Shown piece by piece: positions 16,742 to 24,415 of a stretch of DNA of 64,000 nt; the stretch's first letter is position 1, and every line of letters starts with the position of its first letter. The DNA is from CAYVMD01 sp964452465 (lineage in GTDB: Bacteria > Armatimonadota > JACIXR01), in NCBI GenBank assembly GCA_964452465.1, contig CAYVMD010000007.1, forward strand, positions 1-64,000, given 5' to 3'. Below the pieces are notes generated by a model. It did not search any database. It was not told the DNA's origin and saw only the letters and a list, made by a program, of their open reading frames with translations. The position numbers and the translations under genes are program-made.

Positions 16742-17292
16742 TTCTCCTCACCCTTCTTTTTCCTCGCCAACCTCTGGCGGAGAGCTTCCTCCTCGCTGAA
16801 GATGCAACCGCAGTACTTCTGCCTATACATCCCCAATTCCTTGGAAATCCTAACCCCCTCCCAGTACCCGGAGCGAAAGTCGCGATAAAGGAAGGAAAGC
16901 CCTTCTACCTTCGCTACCTCTTCCCCTATCTCCCTTATTTTTTCCTGATTTTGATAGGGGCTGACGAGAAGCGTGGTGGTGAAATGGGAAATCCCCCTCT
17001 CCTTTGCGAACCTCGCCGTCCTATCCAACCTCAACCTGTAGCAGATTAAGCATCTGCTTTCCTTCAGATCCACAGCCTGGAGAAATTCCCGCAGTCCATA
17101 ATCCTCACAGACCACCTCCAGGCTTTCTTTTTGGGCGAAGTTCTCCAAAGTTTCCTTCCTCAGGAGGAATTCTCTAAAGGGATGTATGTTGGGATTGTAG
17201 AAATAAAGAAGGGGCTCCCATCCCTCCTCCCTCAGCACCTTGAGGGGGAATATAGCGCAAGGAGCACAGCATGTATGGAGGACTATCTTCAT
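16738..17292 (-). CDS. queH: Epoxyqueuosine reductase QueH
   Basis: 184 residues. QueH (formerly DUF208) reduces epoxyqueuosine to queuosine in tRNA and replaces QueG in many lineages. Conserved cysteines are in HTCCAPC (6-12), RCLICYRLR (near 103) and KYCGC (near 163), which bind the iron-sulfur cluster and a second metal. Length is typical. It sits between TPR-protein and exported-protein genes with four-base overlaps on both sides. No other queuosine genes are in the window. Confidence 0.9.
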   Translation of the reverse strand: MKIVLHTCCAPCAIFPLKVLREEGWEPLLYFYNPNIHPFREFLLRKETLENFAQKESLEVVCEDYGLREFLQAVDLKESRCLICYRLRLDRTARFAKERGISHFTTTLLVSPYQNQEKIREIGEEVAKVEGLSFLYRDFRSGYWEGVRISKELGMYRQKYCGCIFSEEEALRQRLARKKKGEEK

Positions 17293-18830
17293 TTCCCTTC
17301 CAAAAAACGAGCGAGGGCAAGGTCCCTCTTCATAGTGTCCAGCAGGATATCCGCAAGTTGCAGTTTGTCATCGCCCATGCCTTCCACATAGAGGCGGAGA
17401 GAAGCGATAGCGCCCTGGAAGGATGCGATGGCAAAGGAACGGTGAGAGAAGGACCTCTCGAAATCGGAGGGAGGTTTCACCTTATCCAGGAGCGCCTTCC
17501 AATTTTTCACCTCCTCCGAGAGGGCGTCCAACCTATCTGCTACATTCTCCCGCGACATCTTATCCGCCAGGAGGGCGTTCTTCAAATTGGAATAATCGTT
17601 AACAAGGGCATCGGTCACTCCGTCCACGAATCGCATGAATTTACCATATTCCCCGCTCGTCATCTTCCCTTGGGACAACTGGAGCCACTTCTCGAGGGCG
17701 GAGAGGACATCCTTTCTCCTCCCCATCTCCAAAGCCAGGCTGGCAACCCTCATTGCCTTCTCTTGGGAAGGCTCATCGCTCAGGGAAGCCTTGAAGTAGG
17801 CAAGGGCGCTTTCCCGCATCTTTCTATTTAGATAGATCTCCCCCAGTTGCCAAAGGACACGAGGATCATCTGGCGTCTCTCTCGCCAACTCCTGCAGGAT
17901 CCTACCCGCCTCCTCATATTGCCCCTGCTCCCTGAGCAGATCTGCCAGGAATATTTTCCCCTCTTTGCTTTGGGGGTTTATCTTAAGGAGAGTATAGATC
18001 TGGGAAAGCGCAAGTCCCCCCAGTTTCCTTTCCTTATAGACCTTAGCTAGACCGATGTAAGCCTCCTCCTTGCCTGCTGAGAGGCTCCTTGCTCGCCTGA
18101 ACTGTATCTCCGCCCTCCTGTAATCCTTCACGCTGAGATAAGCATTGCCCAAGGCGATGTAGATATCGGGGTTGCGAGGGTCTATGAGGGAAGCATTCTC
18201 CAATTGAGCGATCGCCTCTTCCCCCTTCCCCTGAGCGAGTAGTTGCTTCCCCTTCTCCAGAAGGGAGAGCGCCTCCTCCTTTCTCGCCTGTGGTACCTCC
18301 CGCGCTTCCCTCTCCAACATCTTCTCCAGGAGCGTATTGGAAGCGACGGTAACGGCTCTTTCCAAAAGCACATCCGCGGAGGTGTTCGCCTCCCCCTCCC
18401 CTTTCCCCACAATGGAATAGGAAACCTTTTCCCCCGTTTTCACCTCCAGGAGGTTAATGGTGAGGCTGACCGTGGTAAGGGGCAACTTCTCATCGTTCTT
18501 AATGTTCTCCACCTTGCCCCAAAGGACCACATCCACGCCCATGATCTTCCCCAACTTGGGAGCAGATCTCTCCGGGACATCCACTTCCTCCCTTTTGAGG
18601 GTTCCCGCATCCAAAGCGGAGGCTATTGCTTCGGAGTAGGGATTGAAGAGGACAACCTGGAACCAACCGGAGCCCTGCAGGGTTTGGCGAATTATCTGGG
18701 TAGCGAGATAACTCGCCTGGAGCCCCCCCGCTTTCTCCCAAGGGGAGATGGGCAGGAGAAGAAGGGAGGAAGCATGCCCCAAGAGGGTGAAACAACATAT
18801 AAGGAAAAGAACTTTACATTCTTTCCTCAC
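17289..18830 (-). CDS. Exported TPR-repeat protein with N-terminal lipoprotein-like domain
   Basis: 513 residues from a GTG at 18830, placed eight bases after GGGGAG; a longer frame to 18950 lies inside the upstream gene. After a signal sequence (VLFLICCFTLLGHA) comes an alpha/beta domain (about 20-185) with VDVVLWGKVENIKND. It is reminiscent of periplasmic CsgG/LpoB-type folds, which is inference. Then come at least five tetratricopeptide repeats (about 195-400) such as GKGEEAIAQLENASLIDPRNPDIYIALG, and a helical C-terminus. TPR stacks bind partner proteins. It overlaps the preceding TPR gene by 17 bases and queH by four. Confidence 0.75.
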   Translation of the reverse strand: MRKECKVLFLICCFTLLGHASSLLLLPISPWEKAGGLQASYLATQIIRQTLQGSGWFQVVLFNPYSEAIASALDAGTLKREEVDVPERSAPKLGKIMGVDVVLWGKVENIKNDEKLPLTTVSLTINLLEVKTGEKVSYSIVGKGEGEANTSADVLLERAVTVASNTLLEKMLEREAREVPQARKEEALSLLEKGKQLLAQGKGEEAIAQLENASLIDPRNPDIYIALGNAYLSVKDYRRAEIQFRRARSLSAGKEEAYIGLAKVYKERKLGGLALSQIYTLLKINPQSKEGKIFLADLLREQGQYEEAGRILQELARETPDDPRVLWQLGEIYLNRKMRESALAYFKASLSDEPSQEKAMRVASLALEMGRRKDVLSALEKWLQLSQGKMTSGEYGKFMRFVDGVTDALVNDYSNLKNALLADKMSRENVADRLDALSEEVKNWKALLDKVKPPSDFERSFSHRSFAIASFQGAIASLRLYVEGMGDDKLQLADILLDTMKRDLALARFLEGK

Positions 18831-19890
18831 AGAATTTTCTCCCCTCCTCTGCAAGTGGAAGAAGCGCCTGGGAAGCGGGGTCCTTCTGTTGGGAGAGGAC
18901 GCTAACCGCGGAAGCGAAGGCATCCCTTGCCTCCTTATAGTTTCCCTCATCCCTCAAACATAATCCCAAATAGAAGTAAACCTCCCCCTTATTTTCAGAG
19001 GGAGCGAGGTTAAGAGCTTGACGGAGCAGAGCCTCCGCCGATTGGTAATCCTTATCGTTCAATTTTCGTCTCGCTTGGGAGTAAACCTCATCAAAGGAAA
19101 GGGGGACCTTCTTCAAGGAATAGGTTATCTTTCCTTGCCTCGGCGGTGGAGTGGACTGACCCTGGTTTTCAGCTTGCTGAGGGGAAACGGGCTCTATCAC
19201 TATGTTGGCGGGGGGGAGGTTCAATTGAACCGGCACGCTTTTCCTTTCATTGGGGACGCTCGACCGCGCCTGCGTTTCCTCTCTCGCAGTGGTCCTTCTT
19301 TGAACCTCGCTGGGAGGAACAGTGGGGGAAGGAACATTAGAGAGGGGGATGTTACCGTAGGCTTCCTCACTATAGGGGAGGTTGGCGTAGGGAATTGAGG
19401 GATAATTCAGGCTGGGATAGCCTTGGTAATAAGGAAAAAGCTGATTGGTGGGAGGTTTCACAACGGGGCTCTTGCGGGGGAAAGAGAAAAAGAGGATCAG
19501 GAGGAAGAAAGCGAAGAGGGGAGGAAGAGCAAAGACTGTGGGGGGGACACGGGAGGACTTCCACTTCTCCCCCGTAAGCGTCTCCAACTTCTTCCTTTCC
19601 GCCTCACTTTCGGGATCGATCTCAACCGCCCTCCGGTAATGATATACCGCTAAGGGGAGGTCACCCTTCTCCTCGTAGAGGGAAGCAAGGAGAGAATGGG
19701 CAGAGGCGCTTTGGGGGTACCTCTCCACCACCTTCTGGAGCAATTGAAAGGCGGATTCCTTCTCCTCCCTGTCCAGCAGGTCCACCACCCTCTCCAAACA
19801 CTCCACCAGGGGGGAATCGATTTCCCCCTGGCAGTAAGGGCAAACGAGCAACCCCTTTTCTACTTGCTTTCCACAGTTAGGGCAGAACAT
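18814..19890 (-). CDS. Zinc-ribbon, single-span, TPR protein
   Basis: 358 residues in four parts. First, a zinc ribbon CPNCGK...CPYCQ at 3-21. Second, cytoplasmic TPR repeats (about 40-105). Third, a membrane span near 118-135 (VFALPPLFAFFLLILFF). Fourth, a long Pro/Tyr/Asn-rich outer stretch (140-260) followed by two more TPRs (about 265-345). Zinc-ribbon plus membrane plus repeat proteins are common scaffolds, but this exact architecture has no assigned role that I know. It is encoded between a RecU-like nuclease and a second TPR protein. Confidence 0.75.
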   Translation of the reverse strand: MFCPNCGKQVEKGLLVCPYCQGEIDSPLVECLERVVDLLDREEKESAFQLLQKVVERYPQSASAHSLLASLYEEKGDLPLAVYHYRRAVEIDPESEAERKKLETLTGEKWKSSRVPPTVFALPPLFAFFLLILFFSFPRKSPVVKPPTNQLFPYYQGYPSLNYPSIPYANLPYSEEAYGNIPLSNVPSPTVPPSEVQRRTTAREETQARSSVPNERKSVPVQLNLPPANIVIEPVSPQQAENQGQSTPPPRQGKITYSLKKVPLSFDEVYSQARRKLNDKDYQSAEALLRQALNLAPSENKGEVYFYLGLCLRDEGNYKEARDAFASAVSVLSQQKDPASQALLPLAEEGRKFCEERM

Positions 19891-20366
19891 CTTTCTCGAA
19901 AGTGCTGCCAGAGGAGGTCAAGCCTCCAAACATATCTTTGCGCGTTAACCTTCTCCCTGGGAACTTGATAAGCAGAAAGGAAGGCATCCTTTGGTATGGA
20001 GACCTTCCCCTCCTCCAACAGTTGAAGGATTCCCCCTACCTCAAAGGCATAGGCGGTTATCTCTCCTCTTCTTTTTCCTCTCACTCTAATAAGAACAAGG
20101 GCAAGACCGCCGAAATCCTTAACCTCCCGGAGGGAGTTCAATTGGAACTCCGTGAACTTAGATAGGGGAAAGGCGGTAAGCCTGGTGGTGGACTTGAGCT
20201 CCAAAGCGCAAAAGGTTCCATCCTTAAGGAGGAAGAAATCGTAGGGACGGGGAGTATAGAAACGGGTCAATTTGCTACGGGGAGGAGGGGAAGGCACCTT
20301 GTAGTAATGGCAAAAAGAGAGGACTTTCAACGAATATAGAACCTCTGCCTCAAATATATTCTTCAT
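19860..20366 (-). CDS. RecU-like Holliday-junction resolvase / PD-(D/E)XK nuclease
   Basis: 168 residues from the ATG at 20366. A longer start at 20396 is unlikely because a promoter -10 box overlaps it. The nuclease core reads YDFFLLKDGTFCALELKST, with Asp, then E-x-K, as in RecU. It is followed by FTEFQLNSLREVKDFGGLALVLI, matching the RecU bridging helix and GG-A-hydrophobic strand. RecU resolves four-way DNA junctions in Firmicutes, where RuvC is absent. This copy overlaps the zinc-ribbon TPR gene by 31 bases. Family membership is from motifs alone; a generic restriction-like nuclease is the alternative. Confidence 0.72.
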   Translation of the reverse strand: MKNIFEAEVLYSLKVLSFCHYYKVPSPPPRSKLTRFYTPRPYDFFLLKDGTFCALELKSTTRLTAFPLSKFTEFQLNSLREVKDFGGLALVLIRVRGKRRGEITAYAFEVGGILQLLEEGKVSIPKDAFLSAYQVPREKVNAQRYVWRLDLLWQHFRERCSALTVESK

Positions 20367-20385
20367 CTTCAGCCCTTTGATCTTT

Positions 20386-20413
20386 ATTATACCCATAGTC
20401 GAAGAGTTGTAAA
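20386..20413 (-). promoter_or_regulatory. Promoter of the RecU-like gene operon
   Basis: On the minus strand: TTTACA (20413-20408), 16-base spacer, TATAAT (20391-20386). The -10 box ends 19 bases before the ATG at 20366. Confidence 0.6.
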
Positions 20414-20461
20414 GCCTACATGCCTTGCCCTTAGGACATGCGAAGGTGCACATGATTCTCG

Positions 20462-20490
20462 TTGCTGAACCTATCCCAAGCATTTAAAAT
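20462..20490 (+). promoter_or_regulatory. Promoter of the GH172 gene
   Basis: TTGCTG (20462-20467), 17-base spacer, TAAAAT (20485-20490). The GH172 start at 20517 has a normal ribosome site, AAAGGAGG (20502-20509), so this transcript has a leader. Confidence 0.6.
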
Positions 20491-20516
20491 GAGCCTCAAG
20501 AAAGGAGGAAATAGGC

Positions 20517-21992
20517 ATGTTGAAACGCCTAATGCTTATAGCGTTGGTTGCCCTTTGGCTGAAAGGACAGTGTAGTTTGGTGGATGATTTAATCGTGAGG
20601 AAGATCGATTTCACGGGGGCCAGAACGATGCGCGCATCCAGCACCGACCCTAACTGGCAGGATGGCAACTGGGATGCTCGCCCCATTCCCCCAGGGGAGA
20701 CTTTGACCATCGCCCAATTAGAGGGTCCCGGGCTCATTACCCACATTTGGTTCACTATCGCTGCCGAGGATAGGTATTTTCCCCGCACGCTGACCCTGAG
20801 GATATATTGGGATGGGGAGAGAACACCTTCCGTGGAATCTCCCATCGGTGACTTCTTCGCTGTGGGACACGGACTGCGCGCCTGGGTGAACTCCGCAAAG
20901 GTGGAGGTATCCTCCGATGGGCTTGCCTATAACTGCTATTGGCTCATGCCGTTCCGAAAGTCGGCAAAGATAACGGTTTCCAACGATTCCAAATATCCTG
21001 TAGGAGCACTTTACTACATGGTGGACTGGGTAAAATTGAAGTCCTTACCCGAAGATATCCCCTATTTCCACGCCCAATATAGGCAGGAATTCCCCTGCGA
21101 GAAGGGGAAGGATTATTTGATTTTGGATACGGTAGGAAGCGGGTTCTATGCGGGGACGGTGCTATCGGTAGAGATGGGCCAGCCCGGTTGGTTCGGAGAG
21201 GGAGATGACAGGTTCTATGTGGATGGAGAGGCGGAACCCTCCCTGAAGGGCACGGGGACGGAGGACTACTTCAACGATGCCTGGGGCTTTCGCCAATTCA
21301 CCCACCCTCATCACGGCGTGACAATTTGGGAGGGCTACGACACCGGTGATAGGGGGACCGCCTATCGCTGGCACCTCGGGGATCCCGTCTTCTTCAATAA
21401 ATCCCTACGAGTAACTATAGAGCATAAGGGCGCCATATACGATTGGGAGAAGAGGACCTTCGTCTCTGGCTTCGGAGAGAGGGACGATTACTTCTCCTCG
21501 GTGGCGTTCTGGTATCAGAGGGGAAGGGCAAAGCGGTTCGCCAGCGTGCCTCCAGCGGAGGAGCGATTGCCTAAGGGTGGGGTATATGTAGAGGGAGAAA
21601 GCCTCATCCCTACGGGACGCTTCGAACATGAGGACAGGGTCCAGGTTCAGGAAGGAGGAGCCTGGAGCGGAGGAAAGCAGCTCTTCTACACGCCCCCCGA
21701 TAAGTCCAGTTTAGAACTGCGGTTCGATGTGAAGGAGGATGGGCTTTACCTGTTGAAGGGAGAATTGACGCACTCTTGGGATTATGGCATATGGAGGGTG
21801 TATCTTGACGGCGAGGATTTAGGGGAATTCAACCTTTATAGCCCTCAGGTAAACGTTAAGAAATTGAATTGGGGAACGAGGCAATTGAGGGCAGGCACCC
21901 ATGTCCTTCGCTTTGTTTGCGTGGGAAAGGATGAGAAATCCACCGGCTATTACTTCGGCTTGGATGGGATATATCTGAGGAAGGTGCGATAG
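20517..21992 (+). CDS. Exported DUF2961 glycosidase, GH172
   Basis: 491 residues with a signal peptide (LKRLMLIALVALWLKGQC). The DUF2961 core covers about 30-350: GPGLITHIWFTI, the loop SPIGDFFAVGHG, and GEAEPSLKGTGTEDYFNDAWGF, which carries the conserved acidic residues. This family is now GH172. Its characterised members act on alpha-D-fructofuranosides and on D- or L-arabinofuranosides. An extra C-terminal beta domain (about 365-491, YVEGESLIP to DGIYLR) looks like a carbohydrate-binding sandwich. It has its own promoter and is followed by a terminator hairpin. Confidence 0.88.
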   Translation: MLKRLMLIALVALWLKGQCSLVDDLIVRKIDFTGARTMRASSTDPNWQDGNWDARPIPPGETLTIAQLEGPGLITHIWFTIAAEDRYFPRTLTLRIYWDGERTPSVESPIGDFFAVGHGLRAWVNSAKVEVSSDGLAYNCYWLMPFRKSAKITVSNDSKYPVGALYYMVDWVKLKSLPEDIPYFHAQYRQEFPCEKGKDYLILDTVGSGFYAGTVLSVEMGQPGWFGEGDDRFYVDGEAEPSLKGTGTEDYFNDAWGFRQFTHPHHGVTIWEGYDTGDRGTAYRWHLGDPVFFNKSLRVTIEHKGAIYDWEKRTFVSGFGERDDYFSSVAFWYQRGRAKRFASVPPAEERLPKGGVYVEGESLIPTGRFEHEDRVQVQEGGAWSGGKQLFYTPPDKSSLELRFDVKEDGLYLLKGELTHSWDYGIWRVYLDGEDLGEFNLYSPQVNVKKLNWGTRQLRAGTHVLRFVCVGKDEKSTGYYFGLDGIYLRKVR

Positions 21993-22009
21993 CAGAAGTA
22001 AGCATAAGA

Positions 22010-22033
22010 GGGGAGGCGAAAGCCTCCCCCCTT
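22010..22033 (+). terminator. Hairpin terminator after the GH172 gene
   Basis: Arms GGGGAGGC (22010-22017) and GCCTCCCC (22022-22029) around a GAAA tetraloop, 18 bases after the GH172 stop. Only a short CCTTAATT follows instead of a clean T run, so termination may be partial. Confidence 0.6.
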
Positions 22034-22159
22034 AATTCATAAGCAGGCAATTTTTAGCCTGGGGGATCTTATTATTGTGGAGAAAATACCCTGAGGAGGT
22101 AATTGACATCCCTCCTATGGGCATTTACCCTTAATGCCGAAGGTCATCCGGGAGGCGCT

Positions 22160-24415
22160 GTGAAGGGAAAGCGGAAATTTAAACTAATCTTTTTGGCGTT
22201 CGCTTTTTTGCTCCTCAGTCCATTCGTCCACTCAGCTCCTATGAAGGCGGAAGGTGCTCCCGAAAGCGAGGAGGTTAAATGGCAAAACATAGGTCCTGGC
22301 GGGGGAGGCTGGATACAATCCCTCGCTTTCGATCCCCAAGACCCCGATATACTCTATCTCGGCTGCGATGTGGGAGGATTCTACATCTCCTTCGACGGCG
22401 GGAAACATTTCCAAATCCGCAACGAGGGTCTGCACGATTACTTCGTGGAATGCATAGCCATAAATCCCCACGATCCCAAAATCATCCTCCTGGGCACTCA
22501 AGGGGGGATCTTTCGCACGACCGATAGGGGCAAATCCTGGCGGTGGATCGAGGAGGGGTTCCCTCTCCCCCAGCGCTATTCCTATTCCCATCCCATCGGT
22601 GCCATCGCCTTCGCTCCCCAAGACCCTCGCATCGTTTACGCCGGCATCGGACGCCCTCGCTTAGCAAGAGAGGGAGGAAACGGTCAAGGCGAGGGAGCGA
22701 TCTATAAGAGCGAGGATGGAGGCATCACTTGGAGGCGTGTGGATGGAGGGCAACTCCCAAGCGATGCGGTGATAAGCGATATAGAGGTAAAGCCGGACGA
22801 TGTAAACACGGTTTTAGTGGCAACGAACAAGGGCATCTTTAGAAGCGACGACGGTGGAAAGACCTGGAAGCCCTCCAGCGAAGGTTTGCCCCACCTTTTC
22901 GCGCAGGAGTTGGCTTTCTCTCCCTCCCAGCCAAACCGCGTCTACTCCACCCTTCTTACCACCTCCAGGGGCAACGAAGGATGGAACGGAGGAGTCTATA
23001 GGAGCGATGATGGCGGGCGGACCTGGCGTAACATTACCTCCAACCTTCCTCAGAATGTGGGGCATAGCCTCTATGAGCAAAGCAATTACGGAGAGATCGT
23101 GGTTGACCCTCGCGATCCCGATGTGATCTATGTGGGAGGGAGAAGTTGGTGGAACCCAGGGATCTATAAGACGAAGGACGGCGGGGAATCCTGGGAATGG
23201 GTGACCGTGAATAAGGAAGGAAAATGGCTGAATGTGGATTACGGCTGGATAGATTTTTGGGGTCCTGCGGTGGAATGCCTGGTAATCTCCCCCCTGAAGC
23301 CTGAACGCCTCGCCTTCGGCACGAGCGGACATTTATTTCTCTCCAATGACGGAGGGAGGAGCTGGAAACAGAGATATTGCGAGGTCCTACCCAATGGGCG
23401 CTTTCGGGGAAACGGTTTGGAGGTGACTTGTCTCCACAATATCGTTGCAGATCCGGTGAGACCCAATCGCCTCTATCTTTGCTACTACGACATCGGACTG
23501 CTTATAAGCGAAGATGGAGGGAGGACCTTCTGGCGCAGTTTTAAGGGAATGAAGGGCGAGGGGAGTTGCTTCACGGTTTTAGTGGATCCCGAATCGCCGA
23601 ACACCATTTGGGCGGGAACGGGACAATGGGCGTGGAACGAAGGCTATATCTGCAAGAGCGAGGATAGAGGGAAGAGTTGGAAGGTGGCGGAGAGAGTACC
23701 CAATGGGCAGGTGAAATGCATGCTTTTGGATCCAAATAGCAAGGTGGGCAAGAGAAGGCTTCTGGCGACGGTCAATGGGTATGGGTTCTACGAATCGCTG
23801 GATGGAGGAGAGAGTTGGCATAGCATAAACGGCGATCTGCCAGAGGAAGCGAGCAAATCCCCCCGCGGGCTACTCATGGATCCTAAGGATCCCCAACATC
23901 TCATAGTGGCCTGTGGAGGGACACCGGAAAGGGGAGGAGGGATCTACGAGAGCAAGAACGGCGGGATGCATTGGGAAAGGATCAACGAGGAGGGGATCTT
24001 CGCCGGCATCTACTGTCTCACCGCCTCAGCGGATTTCAAGGTGCTTTACCTCGCCACCCGGGAGTTCTACGATCACTCGAGCGGTCGCCTTTACCCCGGT
24101 GGGGTCTTCCGAAGCGATGACGGAGGAAGAAAGTGGGTGCAGGCCCTGGATTATCACTTCGTCAGCACGATCGCCGTCCACCCCGAAAACCCCAACCTCC
24201 TCTATGTAGGAACCACCGACCATCCCTATCACGACGATTGCATTGCAGAGGGGGTTTTAAAGAGCACCGATGGGGGCAAGACCTGGCGGAAGGTAAACGA
24301 GGGCTTGAGCCACTGGAACATAAGCGCCCTGGCAATAAACCCTCATAACCCATCCATCATATATGTGGGGACGGGAGGAAACGGCGCATTCGTGGGGAGG
24401 GATGATGGCAGGTAA
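22160..24415 (+). CDS. Secreted Asp-box beta-propeller protein (GH74/VPS10-like)
   Basis: 751 residues from a GTG at 22160 that follows GGAGG by four bases and gives a clean signal peptide (FKLIFLAFAFLLLSPFVHSA). A TTG at 22103 after GAGGAGGT is the alternative start. About 13 Asp-box motifs of the form S-x-D-G-G-x-T-W (SEDGGITW, SDDGGKTW, SDDGGRTW, SNDGGRSW, STDGGKTW and others) are spread along the chain, often with a DPxxPxxxY partner strand. This is the pattern of two seven-bladed propellers as in GH74 xyloglucanases and VPS10/sortilin proteins. Catalytic residues could not be assigned, so it may be an enzyme or a binding protein. Confidence 0.82.
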   Translation: MKGKRKFKLIFLAFAFLLLSPFVHSAPMKAEGAPESEEVKWQNIGPGGGGWIQSLAFDPQDPDILYLGCDVGGFYISFDGGKHFQIRNEGLHDYFVECIAINPHDPKIILLGTQGGIFRTTDRGKSWRWIEEGFPLPQRYSYSHPIGAIAFAPQDPRIVYAGIGRPRLAREGGNGQGEGAIYKSEDGGITWRRVDGGQLPSDAVISDIEVKPDDVNTVLVATNKGIFRSDDGGKTWKPSSEGLPHLFAQELAFSPSQPNRVYSTLLTTSRGNEGWNGGVYRSDDGGRTWRNITSNLPQNVGHSLYEQSNYGEIVVDPRDPDVIYVGGRSWWNPGIYKTKDGGESWEWVTVNKEGKWLNVDYGWIDFWGPAVECLVISPLKPERLAFGTSGHLFLSNDGGRSWKQRYCEVLPNGRFRGNGLEVTCLHNIVADPVRPNRLYLCYYDIGLLISEDGGRTFWRSFKGMKGEGSCFTVLVDPESPNTIWAGTGQWAWNEGYICKSEDRGKSWKVAERVPNGQVKCMLLDPNSKVGKRRLLATVNGYGFYESLDGGESWHSINGDLPEEASKSPRGLLMDPKDPQHLIVACGGTPERGGGIYESKNGGMHWERINEEGIFAGIYCLTASADFKVLYLATREFYDHSSGRLYPGGVFRSDDGGRKWVQALDYHFVSTIAVHPENPNLLYVGTTDHPYHDDCIAEGVLKSTDGGKTWRKVNEGLSHWNISALAINPHNPSIIYVGTGGNGAFVGRDDGR

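Noticed and set aside
18831..18950. N-terminal extension of the exported TPR protein
   Set aside because: It is Arg/Pro-rich, lies inside the upstream gene, and would hide the signal sequence that starts at the GTG 18830.
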